Below are positions 17,811 to 25,438 of a stretch of 64,000 nucleotides of DNA, piece by piece. Source of the stretch: CAZHNW01 sp942491575 (GTDB taxonomy: Bacteria > Spirochaetota > UBA4802 > UBA5550); assembly GCA_942491575.1 (NCBI GenBank), contig CALOBT010000025.1, positions 3,100,001 to 3,164,000 on the forward strand, in the 5' to 3' direction. A program made the position numbers and the translations under genes. The notes under the pieces were generated by a model, which did not search any database, had not been told where the DNA came from, and saw nothing but the letters and a program-made list of their open reading frames with translations. Each line of letters begins with the position of its first letter. Position 1 is the first letter of the stretch.

Positions 17811-18929
17811 TTACCTAAAACTGTCCAAACGTGAAGATAGCAAAAAATCCCATATGGCCGGTTTTTGAAGAGGATTTTCCCGAAAGTAAAAAAGGTTTGT
17901 AACTTCGGTACAATCCGATGAACTGAAGGGGGAAATATCTTCACCACCGACAGAACGGATAAATTCTGCAGCACTGCATTCATCTATTTGATCAGAAATA
18001 ATCGGCATGTCCGCTTTTATTTTCATCTCGGCAGAGATAAAATCGATATGGTTGTCAGGACTTCTCCTTTTTCTGCGATGCTGTTCTATCCTCTTGAAAA
18101 TATTATAATTGTCGCAACCTGCAAAAACATAGTAGCCCTCTTTAAAATGCAGCCACCCGAGAGAACCTGTTTCAATATCCCTGTCCCTGTCATTCTCCAA
18201 TATAAGCAGGTAGATACCTCCTGCTTTTACCTCAGGTATCATAACCTCCATTGGTCGGCAGCCGCCAATACTGAGATCTTTATTATACACAACAGAGTAG
18301 GACCGAATATCTATTTTTCCCCTGTATGCCTTCAGGGTTTCATATAAATGAAAATCGGTATGATAGTTGGGCAAAAAAATATCTACGGCTTCATGAAAAT
18401 TTAGAAAAATCAGTTTCCCGTTTCCCGTTTCAGAAAGGGCCCTTATGTGTTCTGCGGCACGACTGCTTACCGCATCGGGAAATGCTGCAATATTTTTCCA
18501 CGCAAGGGTACATGATTTCAGTTCGACCATCATAATATTACCGTCATGATCACTGATGGAAAAATCAAAACGATGACGCCCCCATGGGGGCTCTCTTTTA
18601 ACGACACGGCTCCCTTCCATTCCGGGAACGAGGTCTTTTGCCAGTAGTGATGCAAAAATTGCATTACTTGCAATGGAGTCAATAAGAACCGGCTGATCTT
18701 TATAATAGAAATAGATTACCCGCCATGGATATTTCCCCCCAGAGGGAATCATCTTTACCATGACTCCCGGCATAATGAGTTCCCCCATCCTGCCGGTATT
18801 GGGAACATGTACCAGCACCCTCTCTCCCGCCAGTTCAACTTCCGCCACGAAGCGGTTGAGGCGCTGCAAAAAAATCGCCTCTGTCAGGGATCCGGGATGC
18901 CAGATAGATTCCTCTTTTACTTCCTTCAT
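17811..18929 (-). CDS. SfsA family nuclease-like protein fused to a DUF123 (GIY-YIG-like) domain
   Basis: 372 residues. Residues about 1-235 are SfsA: HVPNTGRMGEL is the N-terminal OB-like signature, and RFDFSI..MMVELKSCTL gives the PD-(D/E)XK-type nuclease core (Asp and Glu-x-Lys). SfsA binds DNA and was first described as a sugar-fermentation stimulator; nuclease activity is inferred for the family. Residues about 237-310 match DUF123: GGIYLLILE, GWLHFKEGYYVFAG, RIEQHRRKR, HIDFI. The final 60 residues are not assigned. The fusion of two putative nucleic-acid enzymes is the notable point; comparable fusions are known in some archaea and bacteria. The start overlaps the stop of the upstream GNAT gene by four bases (ATGA), so the two are cotranscribed and translationally coupled. 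Confidence 0.85.
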   Translation of the reverse strand: MKEVKEESIWHPGSLTEAIFLQRLNRFVAEVELAGERVLVHVPNTGRMGELIMPGVMVKMIPSGGKYPWRVIYFYYKDQPVLIDSIASNAIFASLLAKDLVPGMEGSRVVKREPPWGRHRFDFSISDHDGNIMMVELKSCTLAWKNIAAFPDAVSSRAAEHIRALSETGNGKLIFLNFHEAVDIFLPNYHTDFHLYETLKAYRGKIDIRSYSVVYNKDLSIGGCRPMEVMIPEVKAGGIYLLILENDRDRDIETGSLGWLHFKEGYYVFAGCDNYNIFKRIEQHRRKRRSPDNHIDFISAEMKIKADMPIISDQIDECSAAEFIRSVGGEDISPFSSSDCTEVTNLFYFRENPLQKPAIWDFLLSSRLDSFR

Positions 18930-19429
18930 CGTAGCCCTTCACGGGATATCCGGTAATAATAGATATCGGTATCGCATCCATCGTTGTCCTTTGCCGATTC
19001 AAGGAAGGACCATCCGAGATTTCGGTAGTACCTGCCGAGATCACTCTCCTCATTGTGCCCGAGAAAAAGGTGGAGCCCCGCGTATCCCAGGGCTTCCGCT
19101 TCCCTTACAAGTTGTCTCACAAGCATTGTCCCTACACCTATATGCCGATATTCCTTTAACACAAAAAGGGATGCAAGCCATGGATTTAGGTCCTTTCTTG
19201 ACCAGAGATCGTTTTCTTTCAGGGAAACCATTCCCACCGGCACTGTACCGACAATAGCCACCAGGGAAAGGGGGATTTTCCTGCTCTGGCTGCGGCGCTG
19301 GTATGCCTTCAGATTCACATCAAAGGGAATATCACGCTTCAAATACCATTCAGAGTAAGACCAGTGCGCTAAAATCGGGGCATATTCCGGTTTTTCATAC
19401 AAAGGAACTATTGATATATTTTCAGCCAT
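18926..19429 (-). CDS. GNAT family N-acetyltransferase
   Basis: 167 residues with AGGGAGG just upstream of the ATG. The acetyl-CoA-binding motif A is clear at about residues 88-112: LFVLKEYRHIGVGTMLV, followed by REAEALGY and a motif-B-like YYRNLGW near the C-terminus. The N-terminal half (WSYSEWYLKRD..) resembles the GNAT subgroup around spermidine/aminoglycoside acetyltransferases, but the substrate cannot be told. It is first of a two-gene operon with the SfsA-DUF123 gene. Confidence 0.85.
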   Translation of the reverse strand: MAENISIVPLYEKPEYAPILAHWSYSEWYLKRDIPFDVNLKAYQRRSQSRKIPLSLVAIVGTVPVGMVSLKENDLWSRKDLNPWLASLFVLKEYRHIGVGTMLVRQLVREAEALGYAGLHLFLGHNEESDLGRYYRNLGWSFLESAKDNDGCDTDIYYYRISREGLR

Positions 19430-19721
19430 AAAAACCTCCCTGGCAGTGGATACATCTATTATATATTCAGCATAATACAGAAGATAAATATAAATTATGT
19501 GTCTTTTTCTTCTTCACTATCTGAAAAGGTAATATATTTAAAAAAGTCAACAGAAAATGGGATTATTCAGGATGAGGGCACAGATTATTGGCCTGAACCG
19601 GGTGTAAGTCAGGAATCAACGGGAGAAAGAGCTTATTATCCCGTAAAGTAAACTAAAAAGGGGGAAATTGCCGCAACATCACAAGTCACGGCTTCGTCCT
19701 GCGGGGGAAAGGAAAAATGTC
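19430..19721. other. Intergenic region with several hairpins, possible structured RNA
   Basis: No gene is supported. From 19590 on the plus strand there are three stem candidates: CCTG/CAGG around an 18-nt loop beginning at about 19592, ACGGGA/TCCCGT (about 19618-19644), and GCCG/CGGC nested near CCGCA/TGCGG (about 19670-19705). The piece GAACCGGGTGTAAGTCAGG resembles the P3 arm of cobalamin riboswitches, but the rest of that core (GCCACTG, B12 box) is missing. No cobalamin gene follows. Confidence 0.3.
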
Positions 19722-19823
19722 CTATCTGCTAGCGGCCATTTTTTCTTTTAATTCTTTTTTCTTCCGCTTTTTCTGAGCCTTGGCTCTTTTTCGTTTTATA
19801 CTGGCGTTATACTGTTTTCCCAA
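19722..19823 (-). CDS. Very small, highly basic protein (33 residues), TTG start
   Basis: The protein begins (M)GKQYNASIKRKRAKAQ and is about half Lys/Arg. I choose the TTG at 19823 because GGAGG lies seven bases before it and a promoter (19856-19885) places transcription start about 25 bp upstream. The same frame is open further upstream to 19943, but that would begin before the promoter. Short basic proteins of this kind, starting M-G-K-x-x-N-x-S-x-K-R, occur in other bacteria near translation genes and may bind RNA or ribosomes; this is inference. Confidence 0.6.
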   Translation of the reverse strand: MGKQYNASIKRKRAKAQKKRKKKELKEKMAASR

Positions 19824-19855
19824 TGGATTTCCTCCGTAAAAATAAACTAATTCGA

Positions 19856-19885
19856 CACATAGGTTAAAACATGCAACTTTGTCAA
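19856..19885 (-). promoter_or_regulatory. Promoter for the small basic protein gene
   Basis: Minus strand: TTGACA (19880-19885), 18-bp spacer, TATGTG (19856-19861). Transcription would start near 19849, leaving a leader of about 25 nt to the TTG start. It is divergent from the promoter at 19937. Confidence 0.55.
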
Positions 19886-19936
19886 CATTAATATAAAATT
19901 GTCCCCGTGCCATCATTTGACCGCTGACTATTTGTA

Positions 19937-19965
19937 TTGACATCAGGTTGTAATTTCTTTATTTT
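19937..19965 (+). promoter_or_regulatory. Promoter for the beta-barrel gene at 20095
   Basis: TTGACA (19937-19942), 17-bp spacer, TATTTT (19960-19965). Leader of about 120 nt to the ATG at 20095. Confidence 0.55.
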
Positions 19966-20094
19966 ACAAGTGCCATGACCGCATAATTTATGTCTGAATA
20001 AATAATTTTATGTTTGTTTACAGCTTATATTTATGCAAAAAAAGGCACAGTGCCGCTTTATATAAGTTTTTTTCAAGCGGTGAGGATACAAGAG

Positions 20095-20904
20095 ATGAAT
20101 AAGCTACTTCAGATAATATTACTCCTTTTCCTCTCGGCAATACCCCTTTTGGGGGCAGACTTTGAAGAGCTGGACAAACCACCGGAAGGGGCCCATAAGG
20201 GCCAGATGTTTCTTGGAGCCTTTTTAACCATGGGAGCGCCCCTCGGTTCTATTTTTGACGAAGAAGAAGCATTCGTCAAGGAAATGCAGTACCAGTTCGA
20301 AGAGAGTGGTATTTTTAAAAAACTCTGGGTGTCACACCTTGGTTTCAACTTCGGGGCATTCTTTGAGTATATGCCAATCGACCACCTGGGAATAAAGGGC
20401 AAGGTTAAATATAACGTTACATTCCAAAGAACCCTTTTCGGTCCTGATTTCGAAAACTGGACAGCAACCACTTATCAGGATGTCTCCTTTCTTGTGGGAC
20501 CCGTGGGACATTTAACAAATAGAAAACAGTGGGACTTTACCATTACACCCGTCATCGGGTATGCGATTGCGTGGTTTACCCCAAGTGCAATTGCGGCAAA
20601 ACTTTTCAAAGACAATCCCGATGATCCCGACGACTATCCAGATGACTGGAACGACCACGACTACACCAATGGGGGAAAGCGGCGTGCCGATAATTTTATT
20701 CTGGGAACCGAAGTCAATTTTACTGCCTATTTCAGCGGTGGATTTTTTCTAAGCATCGGTTTTGACTGGACCATGAACTTTATGAAATTCGACAGCCCCT
20801 TCACCCTCACCCTTAACAGCAATAACTACTTTGAAAACCAGACTACAGCCTACTTTCATACACTCTCCTTCGTTATTTCTGCAGGTTACGCCTTTTCCAA
20901 CTAA
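20095..20904 (+). CDS. Predicted outer-membrane beta-barrel protein
   Basis: 269 residues. The ATG at 20095 is chosen: it starts a typical signal peptide (MNKLLQIILLLFLSAIPLLG, cut before ADFEE) and has GAGGAT upstream; the longer frame from 20014 has no signal at its N-terminus. The mature part alternates hydrophobic/aromatic and polar residues in many short stretches (HLGFNFGAFFEYMP, GIKGKVKYNVTFQ, SGGFFLSIGFDWTMNF) and ends SFVISAGYAFSN, where the last strand lacks the classical terminal Phe. An Asp/Pro-rich loop (NPDDPDDYPDDW, about residue 181) might bind cations or be surface exposed. No family is recognised with confidence. Confidence 0.65.
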   Translation: MNKLLQIILLLFLSAIPLLGADFEELDKPPEGAHKGQMFLGAFLTMGAPLGSIFDEEEAFVKEMQYQFEESGIFKKLWVSHLGFNFGAFFEYMPIDHLGIKGKVKYNVTFQRTLFGPDFENWTATTYQDVSFLVGPVGHLTNRKQWDFTITPVIGYAIAWFTPSAIAAKLFKDNPDDPDDYPDDWNDHDYTNGGKRRADNFILGTEVNFTAYFSGGFFLSIGFDWTMNFMKFDSPFTLTLNSNNYFENQTTAYFHTLSFVISAGYAFSN

Positions 20905-21008
20905 TATAATGACTTCTCAATTTTCATTTTATTGCAAACCGTCCGCTGGGAAAATTACAGGCCATAAGTTGAATTATTGATTTTTAGATACCGTTAACCG
21001 GGGAAGGA

Positions 21009-22016
21009 TTATTCGCTGAATTTTTTCAAAAAACGAAGAACCCTCAGTGTAACCATAGGGCTGAACTTATCCTTTGCAGATGAAGATGCAGGCCCGTACA
21101 ACATGCCTGTACCGGTCTGCTCAAGATTCCATGTTCCGTTACTGTTCTGTTTTTTCATCAATACATTGAAGGCTGCGGATATCCTTTCATCATCCTTTAC
21201 TCCGCATCCTGCTACCAGATCAAGACCAGACAGAATATCGTACTGGCACATAACAGGATATCCCAGCAGTCTGAAATCCTGATTCCAGGCATTTTCGGGG
21301 ACAACAGGGTGCCCCTTCCGTCCGAGAAAAATTTTCCTGCTCAGGAAAAAATCACGTCCCCGCCGTATCACATCTCGATTATCTCTCCCTGCGGCAAGAA
21401 GTGCCCTCATGCATGCGGCAGTCGCATAGAAACAACTCGAAACGGAAGAATCATTTTCCCGCTTCAATCCGTCTCCGGCACGCCGCAGGAGGGTAAGCTT
21501 CATCATATCTCCTGCCCCGGCCAGGGGGCAGTGAAGCCACCCGCCATCATGACGCTGGTTTTTACATATCCATTCGGTGCCCCTTTTTACTGCATCATTT
21601 TCATTTCCAAGCACGGCAGCAAGGGCCCGCACCATATCCCCGGTACGGCAGGCAACGGCAAGTTCTGGTTTCCAGTTAAAGATAAACCCCCCTTCGGGAG
21701 TTGAAGTTTTTTCCGCAACAAAGCGTGCCGTGGCAGAGACCGATTCAATGGCGCCATTGAGGCCATATTCTACCGCTTCTGCAAGACACCATTGGGCACC
21801 CCGATAGTAGAGATCAAAACGCCGGGGATTTCCGAGAACCCCCCCCTTTTCTTTGCTGAGAAGTTTCAAAACAGCAGGATCTGAAAGAAGTGACTCTTTC
21901 TCCTCACCGGTAATTTCACTCTCTTCTATGTCCCTTTTTAAAAGAAAACCGACTACCGGCGTTCCTTCTTCTCTGAGAAGAGGCAGCGGGTCTCCCTGTA
22001 AATATCGTGAATACAT
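21009..22016 (-). CDS. Terpene-cyclase/prenyltransferase-like alpha-alpha toroid protein
   Basis: 335 residues. It contains repeated helical units with Q-x-x-D-G-G-W / Q-x-x-x-G-x-W motifs: KNQRHDGGWLHCP (about residue 150) and KKQNSNGTWNLEQTG (about 290). These are QW motifs of squalene-hopene cyclase and prenyltransferase beta-subunit repeats. The length is half that of a squalene cyclase, there is no DxDD catalytic motif, and there is no zinc-ligand set of a prenyltransferase beta subunit. Function as a hopanoid cyclase is therefore unlikely; the toroid fold is the safe call. It is a lone minus-strand gene with no pathway partners next to it. Confidence 0.7.
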   Translation of the reverse strand: MYSRYLQGDPLPLLREEGTPVVGFLLKRDIEESEITGEEKESLLSDPAVLKLLSKEKGGVLGNPRRFDLYYRGAQWCLAEAVEYGLNGAIESVSATARFVAEKTSTPEGGFIFNWKPELAVACRTGDMVRALAAVLGNENDAVKRGTEWICKNQRHDGGWLHCPLAGAGDMMKLTLLRRAGDGLKRENDSSVSSCFYATAACMRALLAAGRDNRDVIRRGRDFFLSRKIFLGRKGHPVVPENAWNQDFRLLGYPVMCQYDILSGLDLVAGCGVKDDERISAAFNVLMKKQNSNGTWNLEQTGTGMLYGPASSSAKDKFSPMVTLRVLRFLKKFSE

Positions 22017-22398
22017 AATCCCTTTTCTCCTGGTATCTATTTTCTTTATATCAGGGGGGAAGTTTATTCGTCAATTCAAGTTTATCCCCTTCAGGGAGTA
22101 AATATCAATTCCCCGGATAGCCTCTATTGCCTGAAATTCTATCCGGGAAAAAAACTCCCTCTGAATAAACAGCATGGGTACCTTATTAAGTCCTGTTTAT
22201 GTCCCAAAAAAGAATATAATCCACAAATTGTTTTAAGGATAATTCCTGCTTGTAACTTCCCCCATCATCGACTATATTAATTATAGATTCTGTTATTACT
22301 GGAGGAACTGCAAAAAAAATTGTACAAAATGTCATAATATTTACCGTTAATAGATTAGAAGGAAGATAAAATAGGGAAACATATCGACGGAGTGATCT
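22017..22398. other. Divergent intergenic region with a long-arm hairpin
   Basis: No gene. A perfect 9-bp inverted repeat, CCCGGATAG (22112-22120) and CTATCCGGG (22139-22147), encloses 18 bases. It has no T-run on either strand, so it is more likely an operator or leader hairpin than a terminator. It lies about 95 bp upstream of the toroid gene and 100 bp upstream of the opposite promoter. Confidence 0.5.
22250..22278 (+). promoter_or_regulatory. Promoter for the 22399-25320 gene pair
   Basis: TTGTAA (22250-22255), 17-bp spacer, TATATT (22273-22278); about 115 nt of leader to the ATG at 22399. Confidence 0.5.
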
Positions 22399-22704
22399 AT
22401 GAAAGAATATATCCCTGAAAACAACCTGGTTGTTCTCTTTTTTCTCCTGATTTTAACAGGAGGATTGTACTATTTCTGGTGGCTTGCCAGGGTCAGTCGT
22501 ATATTCAACGATGATCCTGTGATGAATATTATTTTGACAATTTTTACTGCGGGCCTCTGGAGCCTGTATCTAAACCTGAAATATTTACAGAAATCTGAAA
22601 TGATTAATGGAAGGGATGTTAAGTGGTATATGATACTCTTTCTTCCCCTTTCTCCCATTATAATTCAGCATAATGTAAATGAAAAATATTTCCCGGGAAG
22701 ATAG
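22399..22704 (+). CDS. Small DUF4234-like membrane protein
   Basis: 101 residues with two to three hydrophobic segments: LVVLFFLLILTGGLYYFWWLA, a second around IILTIFTAGLWSLYLNL, and a C-terminal one (ILFLPLSPIIIQH). The pattern of a Gly-leading helix followed by Y-x-F-W-W and the repeated G-L-(Y/W) turns resembles DUF4234/zinc-ribbon membrane proteins of unknown role. It precedes the zinc-ribbon/DUF4389 gene by 24 bp and is probably cotranscribed with it. Confidence 0.6.
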   Translation: MKEYIPENNLVVLFFLLILTGGLYYFWWLARVSRIFNDDPVMNIILTIFTAGLWSLYLNLKYLQKSEMINGRDVKWYMILFLPLSPIIIQHNVNEKYFPGR

Positions 22705-22728
22705 CGCATTGAGTATCAGGAGTAAGAC

Positions 22729-25320
22729 ATGATCGTCAGATGTTCAAATTGTAACTCAGCATTCGCGGTAGATGATTCAAAGGTAGATAATAAAAAATTT
22801 GCCTTCACCTGCCCGAAATGCACTACTGAAAATATTATAGACAACAGAATACCTGAACCGTCTGAAGAAACGGTTGCGGTTGCTGCTGATATGGGAGAGA
22901 GTCCCGATTCCGGCACCTCATTTTTTGAAGAAACTCCCCCGGAAACCGGTGGAACCGCCGCAGAAATGACATCTGACACGGCAATGGCGGATACAACAGC
23001 ACCGCCAGAAACAGGTGTTGCCACCGATACAATGGAAACCGGCACCACCGAAAAGGAAGACTTTTCCGCAGATATCCCACTTGATGATGTGGAACTGGCC
23101 CCGGATACACCCGAAGCTGCTGACGAAGAAGCTGCTGCCGAAATAGATGGCCTGGGAGCAGACCTTGGCGCAGCAATACCCGAGGATCTTGATCTGAACG
23201 CTGACCTGGGAGAGAGTATTCCTGACGATCTTGATCTCGGAGAGGATCTTGACATCCCTGATGATTCAGTCATGGCAGAAATGGATACTGCCGCTGAAGA
23301 TATAAACATTGATATTGCCGAAGAATCATCTGCCGAACCTGATGACCTCGATATAGATCTTGATGGACTGGAAGGTGGACTTGATCTATCAGAGGAAGAA
23401 CCGGTTGCGACGGCACCCGCTGGGGATACTCTTGAAGTCGCCTCGGAAGGCCTTGATGATGAAATTGACCTTTCCGGTATCGAACCTGCAGTTGAACCCC
23501 TTGAAGAAAATATCGATCTGGATCTTGATGGATTTGAAGAGGAAGTCAGCCTCGATGCTGGGGAGCCCGAAAGTCTCGATCTCGACATGGGTGATCTTGA
23601 TGAAGAAATAGATTTATCAGGCGGCCTGGAAGAAACCCCGGATGTACCGGAAGATCTCGATATTAATCTTGAAGAAACCACGGAATCCCTTGAGATTCCT
23701 TCGGCAGATATGGAACTCTCCGAACCTGGCGATGATATCAAGCAGACCCTGATGGGGGCGGAAGATATCCCTCCTGAAGATGATGAGACTCTCGACCTTA
23801 CTATTGAAGATATGGATATCTCCCTCGATGAGATGGAGGCTGCGGTGAGTGAAGCAGCCGCAGAAGATGATATATCTGCAGGTTTTGAACCCATCGAAGA
23901 GGATGTCTCAGGTGAAATATCCCTTGAAGATGAAATTATAACCGAGGAAGTCTACACCAGGGAAGAGGCCGAGGAAGATGAAGATGAAAGCATTACCATA
24001 GACCTTGACTCTCTGGATATTGAACTCGAGGATGGAGAGGAAGAAATCTCCCTGGGTGAAACTCCCCCTGAAGAGATTGAAGCTGCAATGCCCGCAGAGA
24101 CTGCCCCTGAAGATGATGACATTACCCTGGATCTCGACTCCCTTGACATCGATATTGCTGAAGAGGAAGTAATCCTGCCGGGTGAAAGTCCGGAAGAAAT
24201 TGATATTGACCTTCCGGAACTCTCTCCTGAAAGAATACAGGATGTTGAGGACGGGGAAGATGAATCTATAACCCTGGATCTTGATTCTCTTGACATTGAA
24301 ATTGCGGAAAGTGACGAATTCGCCAGCGGAGAAATTCCTGAAGAAGATGAAAAGCTCACCCTCGAGGATGCAGGTCTCACAATTGACGAATTGACCGCAG
24401 AAGAGCTTGAAACTGCTACCGCACCCTCAATTGAAACTTTTGAAGAGGAAGAAGAAGACATTCGCCTCTCTATCGACGAAATAGATCCTAATCTGAAACA
24501 TGAACTTGAAAGCGAACTCAAGGAAGCAGAAGGAATTCTTTCCGAAAGTGATGATGATCTCCCCGAAATTGATTTTGATGAATACGATACCGAAATCGCA
24601 GCAGGAACAGGAGCTGCCGTTGCCGGTGGGGTATCCCGAATTGTAGACTCTGCAATTGATCTGGATGAATCCCTTGAAAAAATAGAGGAAGCTGAAGAAA
24701 TTGAAAGGGTCACCGACAGTGTTAAAAATGGTGCAGTAAATTTTTCAATTGATTACTCGTTGAAATACTCAAGACTCGGGGCCCTCGTTAGATTGTTCCT
24801 TGTATTTATGCTGGGAATGATTCCACACTTTTTAGTTCTCCTGATTTACGGCATGCTTTCAGCAATTCTCGGATTCATTAACCACATTGTTGTCCTTTCC
24901 ACAAAAAACAGTGTTGAAGATTTTTCAGAAATTATTGAAAATACAATCCGCTACAGTCTGGCGGTTAACACCTCCCTCATCGGAATTGTGGAGGAGATGC
25001 CCATCTTTGCCGGCAAAAAGGATATCGACTATGCCATGCAGATGAACATCATCTATCCCCTGGCCTATTCCCGGCTCCTTGCGGCAATGCGACTCTCCGG
25101 AATCGGAATATTTCTAATGACATTACCCCATATACTGGTGCTTTCAGTTATCGGTGTGGCAATACCTGTATTCTGGCTGACAGGTATAATTACAGTCCTG
25201 ATCACCGGCCGATGGCCACATTTTCTCTTCGATATTCTGATGAGATACTATCGTTATATGGCAAGAACAATGGCCTTCATGACAGGCCTTGTAGATAAAT
25301 ATCCGCCATTTAGTTTTTAG
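22729..25320 (+). CDS. MJ0042 zinc-ribbon, long acidic repeat region, C-terminal DUF4389 membrane domain
   Basis: 863 residues. Residues 1-38 form an MJ0042-type zinc ribbon (C5-x2-C8, C28-x2-C31). Residues about 40-650 are extremely acidic and low-complexity, with a recurring D-L-D-S-L-D-I unit (for instance ITLDLDSLDIDI and ITLDLDSLDIEI) and many D-L-D-L/E-E-D blocks. Residues about 670-863 match DUF4389: SLKYSRLGALVRLF, a hydrophobic hairpin with IPHFLVLLIYG, a paired repeat with LPHILVLSVIG, and GRWPHFLFDILMRYYRYMAR. The ends are thus a cytoplasmic zinc-binding head and a membrane anchor joined by a disordered acidic tether. The same zinc ribbon caps some gliding-motility and polar-localisation proteins, but no specific role can be assigned. 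Start: GGAGTAAG lies before the ATG. Confidence 0.75.
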   Translation: MIVRCSNCNSAFAVDDSKVDNKKFAFTCPKCTTENIIDNRIPEPSEETVAVAADMGESPDSGTSFFEETPPETGGTAAEMTSDTAMADTTAPPETGVATDTMETGTTEKEDFSADIPLDDVELAPDTPEAADEEAAAEIDGLGADLGAAIPEDLDLNADLGESIPDDLDLGEDLDIPDDSVMAEMDTAAEDINIDIAEESSAEPDDLDIDLDGLEGGLDLSEEEPVATAPAGDTLEVASEGLDDEIDLSGIEPAVEPLEENIDLDLDGFEEEVSLDAGEPESLDLDMGDLDEEIDLSGGLEETPDVPEDLDINLEETTESLEIPSADMELSEPGDDIKQTLMGAEDIPPEDDETLDLTIEDMDISLDEMEAAVSEAAAEDDISAGFEPIEEDVSGEISLEDEIITEEVYTREEAEEDEDESITIDLDSLDIELEDGEEEISLGETPPEEIEAAMPAETAPEDDDITLDLDSLDIDIAEEEVILPGESPEEIDIDLPELSPERIQDVEDGEDESITLDLDSLDIEIAESDEFASGEIPEEDEKLTLEDAGLTIDELTAEELETATAPSIETFEEEEEDIRLSIDEIDPNLKHELESELKEAEGILSESDDDLPEIDFDEYDTEIAAGTGAAVAGGVSRIVDSAIDLDESLEKIEEAEEIERVTDSVKNGAVNFSIDYSLKYSRLGALVRLFLVFMLGMIPHFLVLLIYGMLSAILGFINHIVVLSTKNSVEDFSEIIENTIRYSLAVNTSLIGIVEEMPIFAGKKDIDYAMQMNIIYPLAYSRLLAAMRLSGIGIFLMTLPHILVLSVIGVAIPVFWLTGIITVLITGRWPHFLFDILMRYYRYMARTMAFMTGLVDKYPPFSF

Positions 25321-25328
25321 AAAATAAT

Positions 25329-25382
25329 ATATCCTGTATAAGAAAGGGCGATCTAATGATCGCCCTTTCTTATACAGGATAT
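25329..25382 (+). terminator. Terminator inside an unusually long perfect inverted repeat
   Basis: Two perfect 24-bp arms (25329-25352 and 25359-25382) flank the 6-nt loop CTAATG. The inner part, GGGCGAT/ATCGCCC followed by TTTCTT, works as a rho-independent terminator for the DUF4389 gene. The outer half (ATATCCTGTATA..) continues the perfect pairing far beyond what termination needs. Confidence 0.8.
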
Positions 25383-25438
25383 CCAGAAAATGTATATCTG
25401 AAGAAGCTGTTTGGAGAAATAGATAAGGTTTTATAACT

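Noticed and set aside
19590..19630. Cobalamin riboswitch
   Set aside because: Only a P3-like arm is present; the conserved core and B12 box are missing and no cobalamin gene follows. Kept as an unassigned structured region.
22716..24713. Long minus-strand frames rich in Ser/Arg opposite the acidic repeat protein
   Set aside because: They are antisense reflections of GAT/GAA-rich codons in the zinc-ribbon/DUF4389 gene; the plus-strand product has clear domains at both ends and a ribosome site.
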